From Olsenella massiliensis (GTDB lineage Bacteria; Actinomycetota; Coriobacteriia; Coriobacteriales; Atopobiaceae), in the NCBI RefSeq assembly GCF_001457795.1, contig NZ_LN898211.1, positions 627,038 through 691,037 of the forward strand: a stretch of DNA of 64,000 nucleotides. The letters run 5' to 3'. The notes under the pieces were generated by a model. The model was not told where the DNA came from. It was given only the letters and a program-made list of their open reading frames with translations, and made no database searches. A program made the translations under genes and the position numbers. Every line of letters begins with the position of its first letter. Position 1 is the first letter of the stretch. Positions 1-9,362 of the stretch are shown here, one piece after another.

Positions 1-512
1 CGCCGCCCAAAAGGCCAGCTGCGGGGGTCATACCCGGGCGCTTCGTCTGCCTGGCGAGGCGCCTTCTGCTTGAAGGGACGTGCGGTATGCAACGTCTATC
101 GGGCTGGGTGGCGTAAAGTCGGCATTACTCGACCATTTTTCCCGAAATCGACAGAAAAAGTGCGAGTAATGCTGACTCGGTCCGCCTCCTCAAAATATGA
201 CGTGCATACTTTCAAGTTTTATATGCATATGAAAGGGTGGTATGACGTCCAGGGGCAACGTTGGCGCACGGCATGCTGCCCACGACCGAGTCCCACGGCT
301 CATGACCCACGATTCATGGCACATAACCCACGGTTGACACCTGCGGCCCACAACGGCGACGGTCGCTGCAACACATTGTTTGGCGTTGGTTGCGGCACAA
401 CCCTGGGCACACACAAGTCCGCCGCCCTAAAGGGCGGCGGACAGCTGGAAAACTCATGTGCACGGACGCTCCTGCAGACGTGGCGCACGCGTACGTCGTC
501 ACAAGCCCGACG
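1..512. other. window-edge region without a supported gene
   Basis: No convincing coding sequence is visible here. Open frames in this stretch either run antisense through the neighbouring GGGtGRT gene or have no ribosome binding site. Positions 191-240 are AT-rich and hold a short ATATGCATAT palindrome. Positions 280-350 hold loose repeats of a CCCACG word. A strong hairpin at 417-442 probably ends the minus-strand operon that begins at 2229. Confidence 0.4.
417..442 (-). terminator. hairpin terminator downstream of the GGGtGRT gene
   Basis: A perfect 12-bp inverted repeat, GTCCGCCGCCCT and its complement, with a 2-base centre. It lies 70 bp beyond the stop codon of the minus-strand gene ending at 513. 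In the minus direction it is followed by TTGTGTGTG, so the U-tract is weak, but the stem is GC-rich. Confidence 0.6.
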
Positions 513-1517
513 TTACTTGCCAAGCGCCTGCTCAACGGCGACGGCGCAGGCCACGGTGCAGCCGACCATGGGGTTGTTGCCCATGCCGATGAGGCCCATC
601 ATGTCCACGTGTGCGGGCACGGACGAGGAGCCGGCAAACTGCGCGCTCGAGTGCATGCGCCCCATGGTGTCGGTCATGCCGTAGGAGGCGGGGCCGGCGC
701 CCATGTTGTCCGGGTGCAGGGTGCGGCCGGTGCCGCCGCCGGAGGCGACGGAGAAGTACTTCTTGCCGGCGAGCACGCGCTCCTTGAAGTAGGTGCCGGC
801 GACGGGATGCTGGAAGCGCGTGGGGTTGGTGGAGTTGCCGGTGATGGAGATGTCAACGTTCTCCGCCCACATGATGGCGACGCCCTCGCGGACGTCATCG
901 GCCCCGTAGCACTTGACGGCGGCGCGCGGACCGTCGGAGTAGGCGATCTCCTCGACGACCTTGAGCTCGCCCGTGAAGTAGTCAAACTGCGTCTTGACGT
1001 AGGTGAAGCCGTTGATGCGAGCGATGATCTGCGCGGCGTCCTTGCCAAGGCCGTTCAGGATGACGCGCAGGGGCTTCTTGCGGGCCTTGTTGGCGTTGTT
1101 GGCGATGCCGATGGCGCCCTCGGCGGCCGCGAACGACTCATGGCCGGCCAAAAACGCGAAGCACTCGGTGTCCTCGCCCAGGAGCATGGCCCCCAGGTTG
1201 CCGTGGCCCAGGCCCACCTTGCGGTCCTCGGCGACGGAGCCGGGGACGCAGAAGGCCTGCAGGCCCTCGCCGATGGCCGCCGCGGCCTCGGAGGCGGTCT
1301 TGGTGCCCTTCTTCACGGCGATCGCGCAGCCCAGGACATAGGCCCACTTGGCGTTCTCGAACGCGATGGACTGGATGTCCGCCGTGATGTCGTAGGGGTT
1401 AAAGCCAAGGTCGGTGCAGATCTTGAGGGCATCCTCCAGGTCAGCGATGCCGTACTGCTCGCACGCCTTGGTGATCTTGTCGATGCGGCGCTCGTAGCCT
1501 TCGAACGTAACTGCCAC
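513..1517 (-). CDS. GGGtGRT protein (conserved, function unknown)
   Basis: A 334-residue protein of the family named for its GGGTGRT motif, which is present here as SGGGTGRTLHPDNMG near residue 275. The C-terminus is rich in Gly and Met (GMTDTMGRMHSSAQF, GLIGMGNNPMVGC). The family is typical of strict anaerobes and has no established activity. The start is taken as GTG at 1517 because a GGGAG ribosome binding site lies 9 bases upstream and the longer reading frame runs into the preceding gene. It sits 19 bp after the Fe-S scaffold-like gene, so the two are surely one operon. That pairing recurs in anaerobes and suggests a shared metal- or cluster-related role, which is inference. Three conserved-looking cysteines (FCVPG, KCYGAD, VGCTVAC) could bind a cofactor. 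Confidence 0.9.
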   Translation of the reverse strand: MAVTFEGYERRIDKITKACEQYGIADLEDALKICTDLGFNPYDITADIQSIAFENAKWAYVLGCAIAVKKGTKTASEAAAAIGEGLQAFCVPGSVAEDRKVGLGHGNLGAMLLGEDTECFAFLAGHESFAAAEGAIGIANNANKARKKPLRVILNGLGKDAAQIIARINGFTYVKTQFDYFTGELKVVEEIAYSDGPRAAVKCYGADDVREGVAIMWAENVDISITGNSTNPTRFQHPVAGTYFKERVLAGKKYFSVASGGGTGRTLHPDNMGAGPASYGMTDTMGRMHSSAQFAGSSSVPAHVDMMGLIGMGNNPMVGCTVACAVAVEQALGK

Positions 1518-1536
1518 TATGCTCAGCTCCCTTCTT

Positions 1537-2229
1537 CTACTCTTGGCGCGGGTCGATGACCTTGGCGGGGTTGTCCCACTGGCCATAGCGGCCCATGGCG
1601 TCGTCAACGGCCTGCTTGGGATCGACGCCCTTCTTGATGGCGTCAGTGAACTTGCCCAGGTTGAGGTACTCAAAGCCAATGATCTCGTTCTGTGCGTTAA
1701 GGGCCAGGTGGGTGATGTAGCCCTGCGTGAGCTCCAGGTAGCGGGCGCCCTTCTCCTTGGTGCCGTAGGTGGTGCCCACCATGGAGCGCAGGCCCTTGCC
1801 AAGGTCGTCAAGGCCGGTGCCCACGGGCAGCCCGTCCTCAGAGAAGGCCGTCTGGGTGCGACCGTAGACGATCTGGAGGAAGAGCTCGCGCATGGCCACG
1901 TTGATGGCGTCGCAGACGAGGTCGGTGTTGAGCGCCTCGAGGATGGTCTTGCCGGGGAGGATCTCGGCGGCCATGGCGGCGGAGTGCGTCATGCCCGAGC
2001 AGCCGATGGTCTCCACCAGGCACTCCTCGATCACACCCTCCTTCACGTTGAGGCTGAGCTTGCAGGCGCCCTGCTGGGGAGCGCACCAGCCCACGCCATG
2101 CGTGTAGCCGGAGATGTCAGAGATCTCCTTGGCCTGGACCCACTTTCCCTCCTCGGGAATGGGCGCAGGTCCGTGGTATGCGCCCTTGGCCACCGGGCAC
2201 ATCCGTTCCACTTCTGCGGAATACTGCAT
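1537..2229 (-). CDS. iron-sulfur cluster assembly scaffold-like protein (NifU/IscU-N type)
   Basis: A 230-residue protein with a NifU/IscU-like core. Cysteines occur at the spacing expected of a scaffold: GWCAPQQGACK, then ETIGCSGMTHSAAMAAE, then LVCDAIN. It is longer than a standalone IscU (about 130 residues). The extra C-terminal part is of unknown fold and ends in WDNPAKVIDPRQE. The start at 2229 has a good GGAGAGGAG site; the upstream extension of the frame has no support. It is the first gene of a two-gene operon with the GGGtGRT protein. No IscS, SUF or other assembly gene is nearby, so it may serve the GGGtGRT protein specifically rather than general cluster assembly. The scaffold fold is fairly sure; the client is inference. 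Confidence 0.88.
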   Translation of the reverse strand: MQYSAEVERMCPVAKGAYHGPAPIPEEGKWVQAKEISDISGYTHGVGWCAPQQGACKLSLNVKEGVIEECLVETIGCSGMTHSAAMAAEILPGKTILEALNTDLVCDAINVAMRELFLQIVYGRTQTAFSEDGLPVGTGLDDLGKGLRSMVGTTYGTKEKGARYLELTQGYITHLALNAQNEIIGFEYLNLGKFTDAIKKGVDPKQAVDDAMGRYGQWDNPAKVIDPRQE

Positions 2230-2381
2230 GATTCTCCTCTCCACCACGTTGGGCGCCGCGGTCCCATTCCGCAGGCGCACGTCTTCGGTGTTGCCGGCGC
2301 ATCTGCGCAGCACCCCCATTTTACGGCACAAAGGGCGGTCGGGCCGGGGCGAGGGACAAGTTTCCGCTCACCAAGGCAGCC

Positions 2382-2472
2382 GGTCGCCGCGACGGGCGAG
2401 GGCGAGACGGGCGGCAGTCGGTCGCCGCGACGGGCGGTCACTGCGACGGGCGGCAGGCCGCCGCGACGGACG
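2382..2472. repeat. four copies of a 17-bp GC-rich word in a divergent promoter region
   Basis: Within the 404-bp gap 2230-2633 the word GGTCGCCGCGACGGGCG occurs exactly at 2382-2398 and 2420-2436, and with 2-3 changes at 2436-2452 and 2456-2472. The gap lies between two divergent genes. A TAAAAT at 2318-2323 (minus strand) could be the -10 box of the scaffold operon, but no good -35 is seen. No gene is supported in the gap. Confidence 0.55.
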
Positions 2473-2633
2473 ACCATCCCTGCCCTGCGCCGACCCCCCA
2501 CGTGGGAGAGGGGTGATCGTCCGCCGAGAGCGCCATCTGCCTGCTGGGGGGTGGCGGCCACAGATCGGGCGGGCGGCGCAGGGCGCCACAAGGACATACT
2601 TCTTGTCGGTGGGCCACGGGAGGGAGCATTGCC

Positions 2634-3596
2634 ATGTCGGGCATGGGTTGCACCGAGAACGTCGAGTTTTCGTCAACGGACGGCTCAAGCGTCATCCACG
2701 CCACCATCTGGTGGCCGGCGCTCGATTTGAAAGAGACGCCCCGCGGCGTCGTGCTGCTCGTGCATGGCATGGCCGAGCACATCTCGCGCTATGACGAATT
2801 TGCCCGTCATCTCTGCGGGCATGGCTTTGTCGTGGCCGGGCACGACCAGCTGGGCCACGGCAGGTCGTGCGACCCGTCCCGCTGGGGCTGCCTGCCGCTT
2901 GCAAACGGCGGCGAGCTGCTCATTGGTGACGTTGCCAAGCTCAGGGCCAGCATGGACGAGCGCGTGTCGCCCGAGCTCCCGCGCTTCGTCTTTGGTCACT
3001 CCCTGGGCAGCTTCATCACGCGCTGTTACATCTCGCGGCAGGGGGAGGGCCTGGCCGGCGCCGTCATGTGCGGAACGGGCACGGTCACCGCAGGCCTGGC
3101 GCGGGCCACCCGCGGCATCTGCAAGGCCGTCGCCCTCGTGCGCGGCGAGGACCATCGCTCCGCGTTCGTGGACTCCCTGGGCGTCGGCGCCTATGCCAAG
3201 GCCATCGCCGACCGGCGGACGGACCTCGACTGGCTCTCGTACGACCGGGACAACGTCGATTGCTACATTGCCGACGAGGCCTGCGGCTTCACGTTTTCGG
3301 TGGGCGGCTATGCGACGGTGGGGGCCCTCGCGGGCGAGGCCTGCAGCGCCTCCTGCGCGGCCAAGGTTCCCCACGATCTGCCGCTGCTCTATATCGCCGG
3401 CGACGGCGACCCGGTGGGAGGCAACGGCGCGGGCGTGCGGGCGGCGGCCCAGCTGGCGCGCGACGCGGGATCAACGGACGTCACGTGCACCATCTACGAG
3501 CACATGCGTCACGAGATTCTCAACGAGGCGGATCGAGGGCGAGTCTATGACGACGTCGTCTCCTGGCTCATGGCGCACATGCCGCACGAGACCTGA
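2634..3596 (+). CDS. alpha/beta hydrolase, lysophospholipase/monoacylglycerol lipase type
   Basis: A 320-residue serine hydrolase of the Hydrolase_4 type. Near residue 44 is the oxyanion-hole strand VLLVHGMAEHISRYDEF. The nucleophile elbow is GHSLG near residue 122. An acid candidate lies in YIAGDGDPVGG and the catalytic His in YEHMRHEIL close to the C-terminus, so the triad looks complete. No signal peptide or membrane segment is seen, so it should be cytosolic. The substrate is probably a monoacylglycerol, lysophospholipid or other small ester. The ATG at 2634 has a GGGAGGGAG site. It stands alone, 84 bp ahead of an EamA transporter gene. Confidence 0.87.
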   Translation: MSGMGCTENVEFSSTDGSSVIHATIWWPALDLKETPRGVVLLVHGMAEHISRYDEFARHLCGHGFVVAGHDQLGHGRSCDPSRWGCLPLANGGELLIGDVAKLRASMDERVSPELPRFVFGHSLGSFITRCYISRQGEGLAGAVMCGTGTVTAGLARATRGICKAVALVRGEDHRSAFVDSLGVGAYAKAIADRRTDLDWLSYDRDNVDCYIADEACGFTFSVGGYATVGALAGEACSASCAAKVPHDLPLLYIAGDGDPVGGNGAGVRAAAQLARDAGSTDVTCTIYEHMRHEILNEADRGRVYDDVVSWLMAHMPHET

Positions 3597-3680
3597 CGGC
3601 CTCGGAAGCGCGCGCCGCACGGGGCGGCCTGCGCGACGGCGTGCCCGGCACGCCGCGCCGAGGGTGGTAAGCTGTTCCTT

Positions 3681-4619
3681 ATGAGATTTTTTTCCAACAT
3701 CCCCGTGTGGGCCTACGAGCTTGCCATCACCTTGTCCGCCATGATCTGGGGCGGGTCCTTTGTGGTGCTCAAGGGAGCCGTCAACGCCATGCCCCCCGGC
3801 TGGCTGCTCGCGCTGCGCTTTGCCGCCTCGTCGCTGGTTGTCGCGGTCGCCTTTCGCGCTCGCGTGACCGGGAGCCTCGACGGCAGCCATCTGCTCGCCG
3901 GCGTGCTCGTCGGCCTTCCCCTGGGCGTGGGCTACCTCATCCAGAACATTGGGCTCATCGAGATCTCGCCAGGTCGCAACGCCTTTCTCACGGCCACCTA
4001 TTGCGTCATGGTCCCGTTTCTCAACTGGGCGGCGACGCACGTCCGGCCCAGGGCCAACAACCTGCTTGCCGCGCTGGTCGTGCTCGCGGGCGTGGGCCTG
4101 CTCTCGATGGACGGCGAGCTGGGCCCCTCCCTCTCGCGCGGAGACCTGCTCACGCTTGCCTCGGCGCTCATGTTTGCCACCAACATCGTGCTCGTGGGGC
4201 GCCTGGGCAGCGCCCATGACGCGGTGACCATCACCGTGGTGTCTTTGGCCACGTCGTCGCTGGTGTGCCTAGGCTACGCGCTGCACGCCGAGGCCCTGCC
4301 CGCGCCTGGGGCCTTGCCGCTGGGGTTCTGGGGACAAATGCTATACCTGGTGTTTCTCTCCACCATCTTTGCCACGCTCGCCCAGAACGTGGGGCAGCGT
4401 CACGTTGACCCCTCAAAGACGGCCCTGCTGCTCTCGCTGGAGAGCGTGTTCGCCGTGCTGTTCAGCGTCATCTTCTACGGGGAGCTCCTGACGCCGCGCC
4501 TGGTGCTGGGCTTTGCCCTCATCTTTGCTGCCGTGCTGGTGAGCGAGCTCATGGTGCCGCGCGTGCGCGAGCGATCCGCGGACCCCGTTGCCGAGTCGTC
4601 CGATAGGGGCCGCAGGTGA
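3681..4619 (+). CDS. EamA/DMT family transporter
   Basis: A 312-residue membrane protein with about ten hydrophobic helices in two EamA repeats. The first begins ELAITLSAMIWGGSFVVLKG. The second follows LLTLASALMFATNIVLVGRL and ends in LVLGFALIFAAVLVSELMV. The drug/metabolite transporter superfamily usually exports amino acids or small metabolites, but the substrate cannot be read from the sequence. The stop overlaps the GTG start of the helicase gene by 4 bases (GTGA), so the two are translationally coupled. A functional link between exporter and helicase is not obvious. Confidence 0.88.
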   Translation: MRFFSNIPVWAYELAITLSAMIWGGSFVVLKGAVNAMPPGWLLALRFAASSLVVAVAFRARVTGSLDGSHLLAGVLVGLPLGVGYLIQNIGLIEISPGRNAFLTATYCVMVPFLNWAATHVRPRANNLLAALVVLAGVGLLSMDGELGPSLSRGDLLTLASALMFATNIVLVGRLGSAHDAVTITVVSLATSSLVCLGYALHAEALPAPGALPLGFWGQMLYLVFLSTIFATLAQNVGQRHVDPSKTALLLSLESVFAVLFSVIFYGELLTPRLVLGFALIFAAVLVSELMVPRVRERSADPVAESSDRGRR

Positions 4620-7600
4620 TTTCCGAGGTCGCGCTGAGCAGGTCATGTCGGCCGGCGGTCTTCAGTCGTGGGCGCATCATAGCGCGGCGTCCCGGTCGTA
4701 TCTGGCGGCGCGAGGTACGGTTCGAAGGCGCGCTCACCAAGGTTTTTGCGCGCGTGGACTCCACGAGCGGCTACGCCGACCACTACCTTGCCTCCGTCGC
4801 CCTTGACGAGACCGCCGACGAGCTCGTCGACTACGACTGCAGCTGCCTCTCGCATGGGCGCCATCCGGGGCCGTGCAAGCATTGCGTCGCGCTGGTCCTT
4901 GACTACAACAGGAACCCCACGTCGTTCGAGGGCTTTGAGGACCACCGTCACGCGGGCACCTCGCAGGCCCTGGGCGCGTATCTTGAGCGGGTGCGGACGC
5001 GCTCGCATCGGCGTCTCGTGGCGTCACGCGACCAGGCCGACCAGGACGGCGCCATAGGTCTGGAGCCCATGCTGGTGCTGACGTCCGCCCAGCGCAGGCT
5101 TCTGCGCCTGCGGGTGTCCGGAAGGCGCGGGTCGTATGCGATCAGGGATGTCGCGGCCTTTGCCCAGAGCGTGCAGGCTGGCGCCTGGGTCGAGTATGGC
5201 AAGAATCTGGCGTTTACTCACGAGCTCGGCGCGTTTGACCCGAGCGCGCGTGCGCTCGTCACCTTCCTGACGCGCGCGGTGCAGAATCGTCAGGCCTACG
5301 CGCCGGGGCCGGGGGCGCCGGGCGAGCTCGGTCGTCGCGCGTCATGGGGTGCCGTCGGACCGTCCTCTGCCCGTGACCTTCCTCTCTCTGACCCCGAGAC
5401 GGACGAGCTCATGGGTCTTATGGCGGGGCGCCGCCTGGCCGTGGAGGCGTCGCCGGCGATCGCCCCTGTCGGCGGCTGCGCGCAGGCGGTGGAGGTCGTT
5501 CAGGGAGACCCCGAGGTCGTCTTGGACGTCGTCGAGGCAGGGGAGGGCGGGTTTTTGCTGCGCCCCGCCTCGCGACTGACGTTCTTCGCCACGGCGACGC
5601 GGCTCTATGCCCTGGGAGCCACCAAGCTCTGGTGCTGCTCGTCGCAACTGTCGCGTGCGTCTGACTTTCTGACGAGCGTGTGGCGCCCGTCGCAGGACCA
5701 GCATCTCTCGCGAGAGGACGCCCCCGCCTTTGCCGCCGCGCTCCCGCCGTTGCGAGAGTGCGTCAAGATCCGCCTTCCTGACGCCCTCAGGGCGCTCGAG
5801 CCTTGCCCGGCGAGCTTTCAGCTCTATCTTGACCGCCGTCGCTCTGGGGTGACCTGCAGCGTCGTGGCATCCTATGGAGACAGGCGCTTTGACGTGCTCG
5901 ACCATGCGGTGGGGGAGCGCATGGACGTGACGCGCGACGCCCTGGCCGAGGCTGCCATGCGCCAGCTCGTGGGACGCTACTTTCCCGTCACGAGGACGCT
6001 CAAGGGCAAGGTGCAGGCGATGCTTTCGACCTCGTCGCACGACGACGTGGCGCGCCTGGTGTTTGAGGGCGTCCCCGAGCTTGCGCAAAAAGGCGAGCTT
6101 CTCGTCACGGACGCCTTCTCGCGGCTTGCGAGCACGGCGCGCCCTCGGGTGCGCGTGGGCGCTGCCGTGCGATCTGGGCTCCTTGAGGTCACGATCTCGA
6201 CGGACGACCTGCCCCTCGACGAGCTGCCGGCGTTGCTTGCGAGCTGTCGGCAGAGGCGGCGCTACCATCGCCTGAGGGACGGGTCGTTTCTCGACCTGAG
6301 CACGCTTGACCTTGGCGGCGCCGGCGAGCTCTTGGACGAGCTGGGCCTGGGCGCGCGCGAGCTTGCGTCGGGCCGGGTGCAGATTCCCGCCTACAAGGCG
6401 TTTTTGCTCGATGGCCTCCTGGACGACGACCAGAGGGACGCCTCGCTTGAGGAGTATCTCGCGCACGTTCGATCGCTGGACCTTGCCAGCTTCCTGCCGC
6501 CCACCGAACTTGCGCCCCGGCTGCGCGGCTATCAGCTTGAGGGCTTCCAGTGGCTCTCGGCGCTCTGCGAGATGGGCATGGGCGGCATCTTGGCGGACGA
6601 GATGGGCCTGGGCAAGTCGGTCCAGCTCATCGGTCTCATCGAGGCGCGCCATGCCGAGGGCCCCAGCCTGGTGGTCTGCCCCGCCTCCCTGGTCTATAAC
6701 TGGCAGGCGGAGTTTGAGAAGTTTGCGCCCGGGCTCGACGTCGTCGTGGTGGCGGGAGGCGCCTCCCAGCGGGCCAGCCTTCGCCAGGAGTCGCACGAGG
6801 TGTACGTGACGTCCTATGACCTGCTTCGTCGTGACGTCAAAGGCTGGTCACAGAAGCCGCTCTGGCTGGTGGCGCTCGACGAGGCGCAGTACATCAAGAA
6901 CCACGAGACGCTGGTGGCCCGTGCCACCAAGGCGCTCGACGCCCGGCATCGCTTTGCTCTCACCGGCACGCCCGTCGAGAACCGCCTCGCGGAGCTATGG
7001 AGCATCTTTGACTTTCTGATGCCGGGGCTCCTGGGCGCCTATGAACGCTTTCGTGACCGCTACGAGCAGCCCATCGCCGACGGCGACGCGGACGTCGCGG
7101 AGCGCCTGCGGCGGGCGGTGGGCCCCTTCATCCTGCGCCGCCGCAAGACGGACGTGCTCAAGGACCTGCCTGACAAGCTCGAGCAGGTGGTGCACGCCCA
7201 TATGGACAGGGCTCAGTCGCGCCTCTATCACGCCCACGAGCAGGCTCTCAGGCTCTCGCTCGCCAACAGGGACGAGGGCGGCCTTGCCGCAGACAAGATC
7301 CAGGTCCTGGCGGAGCTCACCAGGCTGCGGCAGATCTGTTGCGACCCGCGCCTGCTTTTGGACGACTATCGCGGCGGGTCCTGCAAGCTCGACACCATCA
7401 TGGAGCTCGTGACGGCGGCTATCGACGCCCAGCAGAAGGTGCTGGTGTTCTCGCAGTTCACGAGCTATCTGACCCTGATTGAGGGGCGTCTGGTCGAGCA
7501 GGGGGTCGCCTTCTTCAGGATTGACGGGTCAACGCCCAAGCGTCGGCGGGTTGAGCTGGTGGATGCGTTCAACGCGGACGAGACCCCCGTGTTTCTCGTG

Positions 7601-7915
7601 TCGCTCAAGGCGGGCGGAACGGGGCTCAACCTCGTTGGGGCGTCGGTGGTCATCCATGCCGACCCCTGGTGGAACGCCGCGGCGCAGAACCAGGCCACGG
7701 ACCGCGCGCACCGCATTGGGCAGACGCGGGCGGTGAGCGTGTACAAGGTCATCGCCGCGGACACCATCGAGGAGAGGATCATGGCCCTGCAGGAGTCCAA
7801 GAGCAAGCTTGCCGACCAGGTCGTGGGCGAGGGCGCGGGACTCTCGCTCGCGGGCCTCAGGAGGGAGGACCTGCTCGAGCTTTTGGGGGAGCAGACGGCG
7901 GCGCCCTGCGGCTGA
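4616..7915 (+). CDS. SNF2-family DEAD/DEAH helicase with N-terminal SWIM zinc finger
   Basis: A 1099-residue SWI2/SNF2-type ATPase. A SWIM finger lies near residues 75-100 (CSCLSHGRHPGPCKHC). After a long middle region of unknown fold, the ATPase core starts near residue 640. It has DEMGLGKS (Walker A) near residue 661, LDEAQ (motif II) near 755 and TGTPVENR (motif III), then the second RecA lobe with QATDRAHRIGQT (motif VI) near 1025. Family members use ATP to translocate on double-stranded DNA and remodel bound protein. In bacteria the SWIM-SNF2 form is widespread but poorly understood. The GTG start at 4616 overlaps the EamA stop by 4 bases. All helicase motifs look intact. Confidence 0.92.
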   Translation: MISEVALSRSCRPAVFSRGRIIARRPGRIWRREVRFEGALTKVFARVDSTSGYADHYLASVALDETADELVDYDCSCLSHGRHPGPCKHCVALVLDYNRNPTSFEGFEDHRHAGTSQALGAYLERVRTRSHRRLVASRDQADQDGAIGLEPMLVLTSAQRRLLRLRVSGRRGSYAIRDVAAFAQSVQAGAWVEYGKNLAFTHELGAFDPSARALVTFLTRAVQNRQAYAPGPGAPGELGRRASWGAVGPSSARDLPLSDPETDELMGLMAGRRLAVEASPAIAPVGGCAQAVEVVQGDPEVVLDVVEAGEGGFLLRPASRLTFFATATRLYALGATKLWCCSSQLSRASDFLTSVWRPSQDQHLSREDAPAFAAALPPLRECVKIRLPDALRALEPCPASFQLYLDRRRSGVTCSVVASYGDRRFDVLDHAVGERMDVTRDALAEAAMRQLVGRYFPVTRTLKGKVQAMLSTSSHDDVARLVFEGVPELAQKGELLVTDAFSRLASTARPRVRVGAAVRSGLLEVTISTDDLPLDELPALLASCRQRRRYHRLRDGSFLDLSTLDLGGAGELLDELGLGARELASGRVQIPAYKAFLLDGLLDDDQRDASLEEYLAHVRSLDLASFLPPTELAPRLRGYQLEGFQWLSALCEMGMGGILADEMGLGKSVQLIGLIEARHAEGPSLVVCPASLVYNWQAEFEKFAPGLDVVVVAGGASQRASLRQESHEVYVTSYDLLRRDVKGWSQKPLWLVALDEAQYIKNHETLVARATKALDARHRFALTGTPVENRLAELWSIFDFLMPGLLGAYERFRDRYEQPIADGDADVAERLRRAVGPFILRRRKTDVLKDLPDKLEQVVHAHMDRAQSRLYHAHEQALRLSLANRDEGGLAADKIQVLAELTRLRQICCDPRLLLDDYRGGSCKLDTIMELVTAAIDAQQKVLVFSQFTSYLTLIEGRLVEQGVAFFRIDGSTPKRRRVELVDAFNADETPVFLVSLKAGGTGLNLVGASVVIHADPWWNAAAQNQATDRAHRIGQTRAVSVYKVIAADTIEERIMALQESKSKLADQVVGEGAGLSLAGLRREDLLELLGEQTAAPCG

Positions 7916-8119
7916 GAGGGTGCGCCGCACGTTTGGGAGGGTGTACCTTTCCGCCGCAGACGTGCTCAAGCGCGTGGCCCGCGCATGCTCCGTGGCTCGT
8001 CAGCATATGCTCTGGGCCGGCTTTTAGGACTATCATCGTGCCTGGAAGGATGCGTGCGGCTGACGTCGCGCGCCGGTCGCTTGGTCGCCCGGAACTTGGA
8101 CGAAGGGTGGGGGATTGGC

Positions 8120-8425
8120 ATGCAGGACAGGAGCTTTACGTTCGAGGACGGTGTCATCCGCTGCCGGGACGCTCATGGCGTCGAGCTGGGCCACATCGAG
8201 TTCGAGCCGTGCGGCGTCGGCGACCCCAACGACGACGGCGTCGTAAACGTGACGCACACCTTCGTGGAGCCTGCGGGCAGGGGGCGGGGCGTCGCGGCCG
8301 CGCTCTGCGCCGAGCTTGCTGGCCATCTGCGCCGCGCGGGGCTCAAGGCGCGCCTTACCTGCACGTATGCGCAGAGGTGGTTCGGGGAGCACCTCGACGC
8401 GGCGGATGTCGTTGCCGATGCGTAG
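8120..8425 (+). CDS. small GNAT-like N-acetyltransferase (YjdJ type)
   Basis: A 101-residue protein with the acetyl-CoA pyrophosphate-binding loop VEPAGRGRGVAAALC. The C-terminal strand CTYAQRWFGEH is typical of the short YjdJ/DUF-type GNATs. The start is set at ATG 8120, preceded by GGGTGGGGG; the 45-residue upstream extension of the frame has no family resemblance. The acetyl acceptor is unknown. It is monocistronic as far as the sequence shows, between the helicase and a DUF554 membrane protein. Confidence 0.8.
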   Translation: MQDRSFTFEDGVIRCRDAHGVELGHIEFEPCGVGDPNDDGVVNVTHTFVEPAGRGRGVAAALCAELAGHLRRAGLKARLTCTYAQRWFGEHLDAADVVADA

Positions 8426-8500
8426 CTGGGTTGCCGCCATGGCGCGGGAGGCCTCTCACGACGCTTGGGGCGCGACCAACCCATCAGGAAAGAGACGAGC

Positions 8501-9241
8501 ATGATTGTTCTGGGCGCCCTCATCAACGGCCTCGAGGCGTTTCTCGGCGGCGTCATCGGCCTGCTCTTCAAGCGGGGCGTCTCCGACGAGCTGGGCGACT
8601 TCCTGCTCAAGGGTCAGGGACTCTGCGTGGTGCTCGTGGGCGTGCAGGGCATGGCAACCGGCGGAAGCGTCGTCGTGGTCACGGTCGCCATGGCGCTGGG
8701 CTGTCTTGTTGGATGGCGGCTGGACATAGACGCGCAGGTGAGGCGTCTGGGAGCCTGGGCGCAACGACGCATCGACGCGTTGGTGGGGAGAGGGGACACC
8801 CAACGCCACCCCGCCCTGGGTCGGCTGGGCGACTTCTCGCAGGGGTTCGTGATCGCCACGCTCTTCACCTGCACCGGCGCCATGGCCATTGTGGGCTCTC
8901 TGGCGAGCGGCATCCAGCTCGATCACTCCACGCTCGTCGCCAAGGGCGTCATTGACATGGTGGTGTGCGTTCCGCTCGCGGCGACGATGGGCGTAGGCGT
9001 CCCGTTCTGCGGGGTGAGCCTTGTGGTGTACGAGGGAGCGCTCTCGGTGCTCTCGGCGCTTATGGGGAGCGTCCTCACCGACGCCATCATCGGCGAGGTC
9101 GCCGTCACGGGGTCGTTGCTGCTGCTGGCGGTTGGCACCAATCTCCTCAAGGTGACTGACCTCAAGGTCGCCAACATGCTGCCCGCGGCCTTCATGCCCA
9201 TCCTCATCGTGCCGGCCTTCTCGGCCCTGGGGCTGCTGTAG
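8501..9241 (+). CDS. DUF554 family membrane protein (YdfK/YqgA type)
   Basis: A 246-residue polytopic protein with about seven hydrophobic segments. It has the family's characteristic start, IVLGALINGLEAFLGGVIGLLFK, and the segment TLFTCTGAMAIVGSLASG. DUF554 members are inner-membrane proteins of unknown function, possibly transporters. The start is ATG 8501 with a GGAAAGAGACGAGC leader; the 12-residue longer form lacks a ribosome binding site. It converges with a TetR gene. Confidence 0.87.
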   Translation: MIVLGALINGLEAFLGGVIGLLFKRGVSDELGDFLLKGQGLCVVLVGVQGMATGGSVVVVTVAMALGCLVGWRLDIDAQVRRLGAWAQRRIDALVGRGDTQRHPALGRLGDFSQGFVIATLFTCTGAMAIVGSLASGIQLDHSTLVAKGVIDMVVCVPLAATMGVGVPFCGVSLVVYEGALSVLSALMGSVLTDAIIGEVAVTGSLLLLAVGTNLLKVTDLKVANMLPAAFMPILIVPAFSALGLL

Positions 9242-9362
9242 GCGCTCGCCCAGGGGCACCTCAAACGAAGGTGGGCATTTCGGATGACGTCCCTCAGTCA
9301 GTGGCGCTCGATCTCCTTGGTCGCGCCAGATCCGCCGCCCCTTCCGATGGACGCGGATTCGC

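Noticed and set aside
70-684. 204-codon open frame at the left edge
   Set aside because: It overlaps the 3' end of the GGGtGRT gene, lacks a ribosome binding site, and codes for a compositionally odd product.
7669-8955. 428-codon plus-strand frame spanning the helicase end, GNAT and DUF554 genes
   Set aside because: It crosses three supported genes in another frame and has a Arg/Gly-rich shadow composition.
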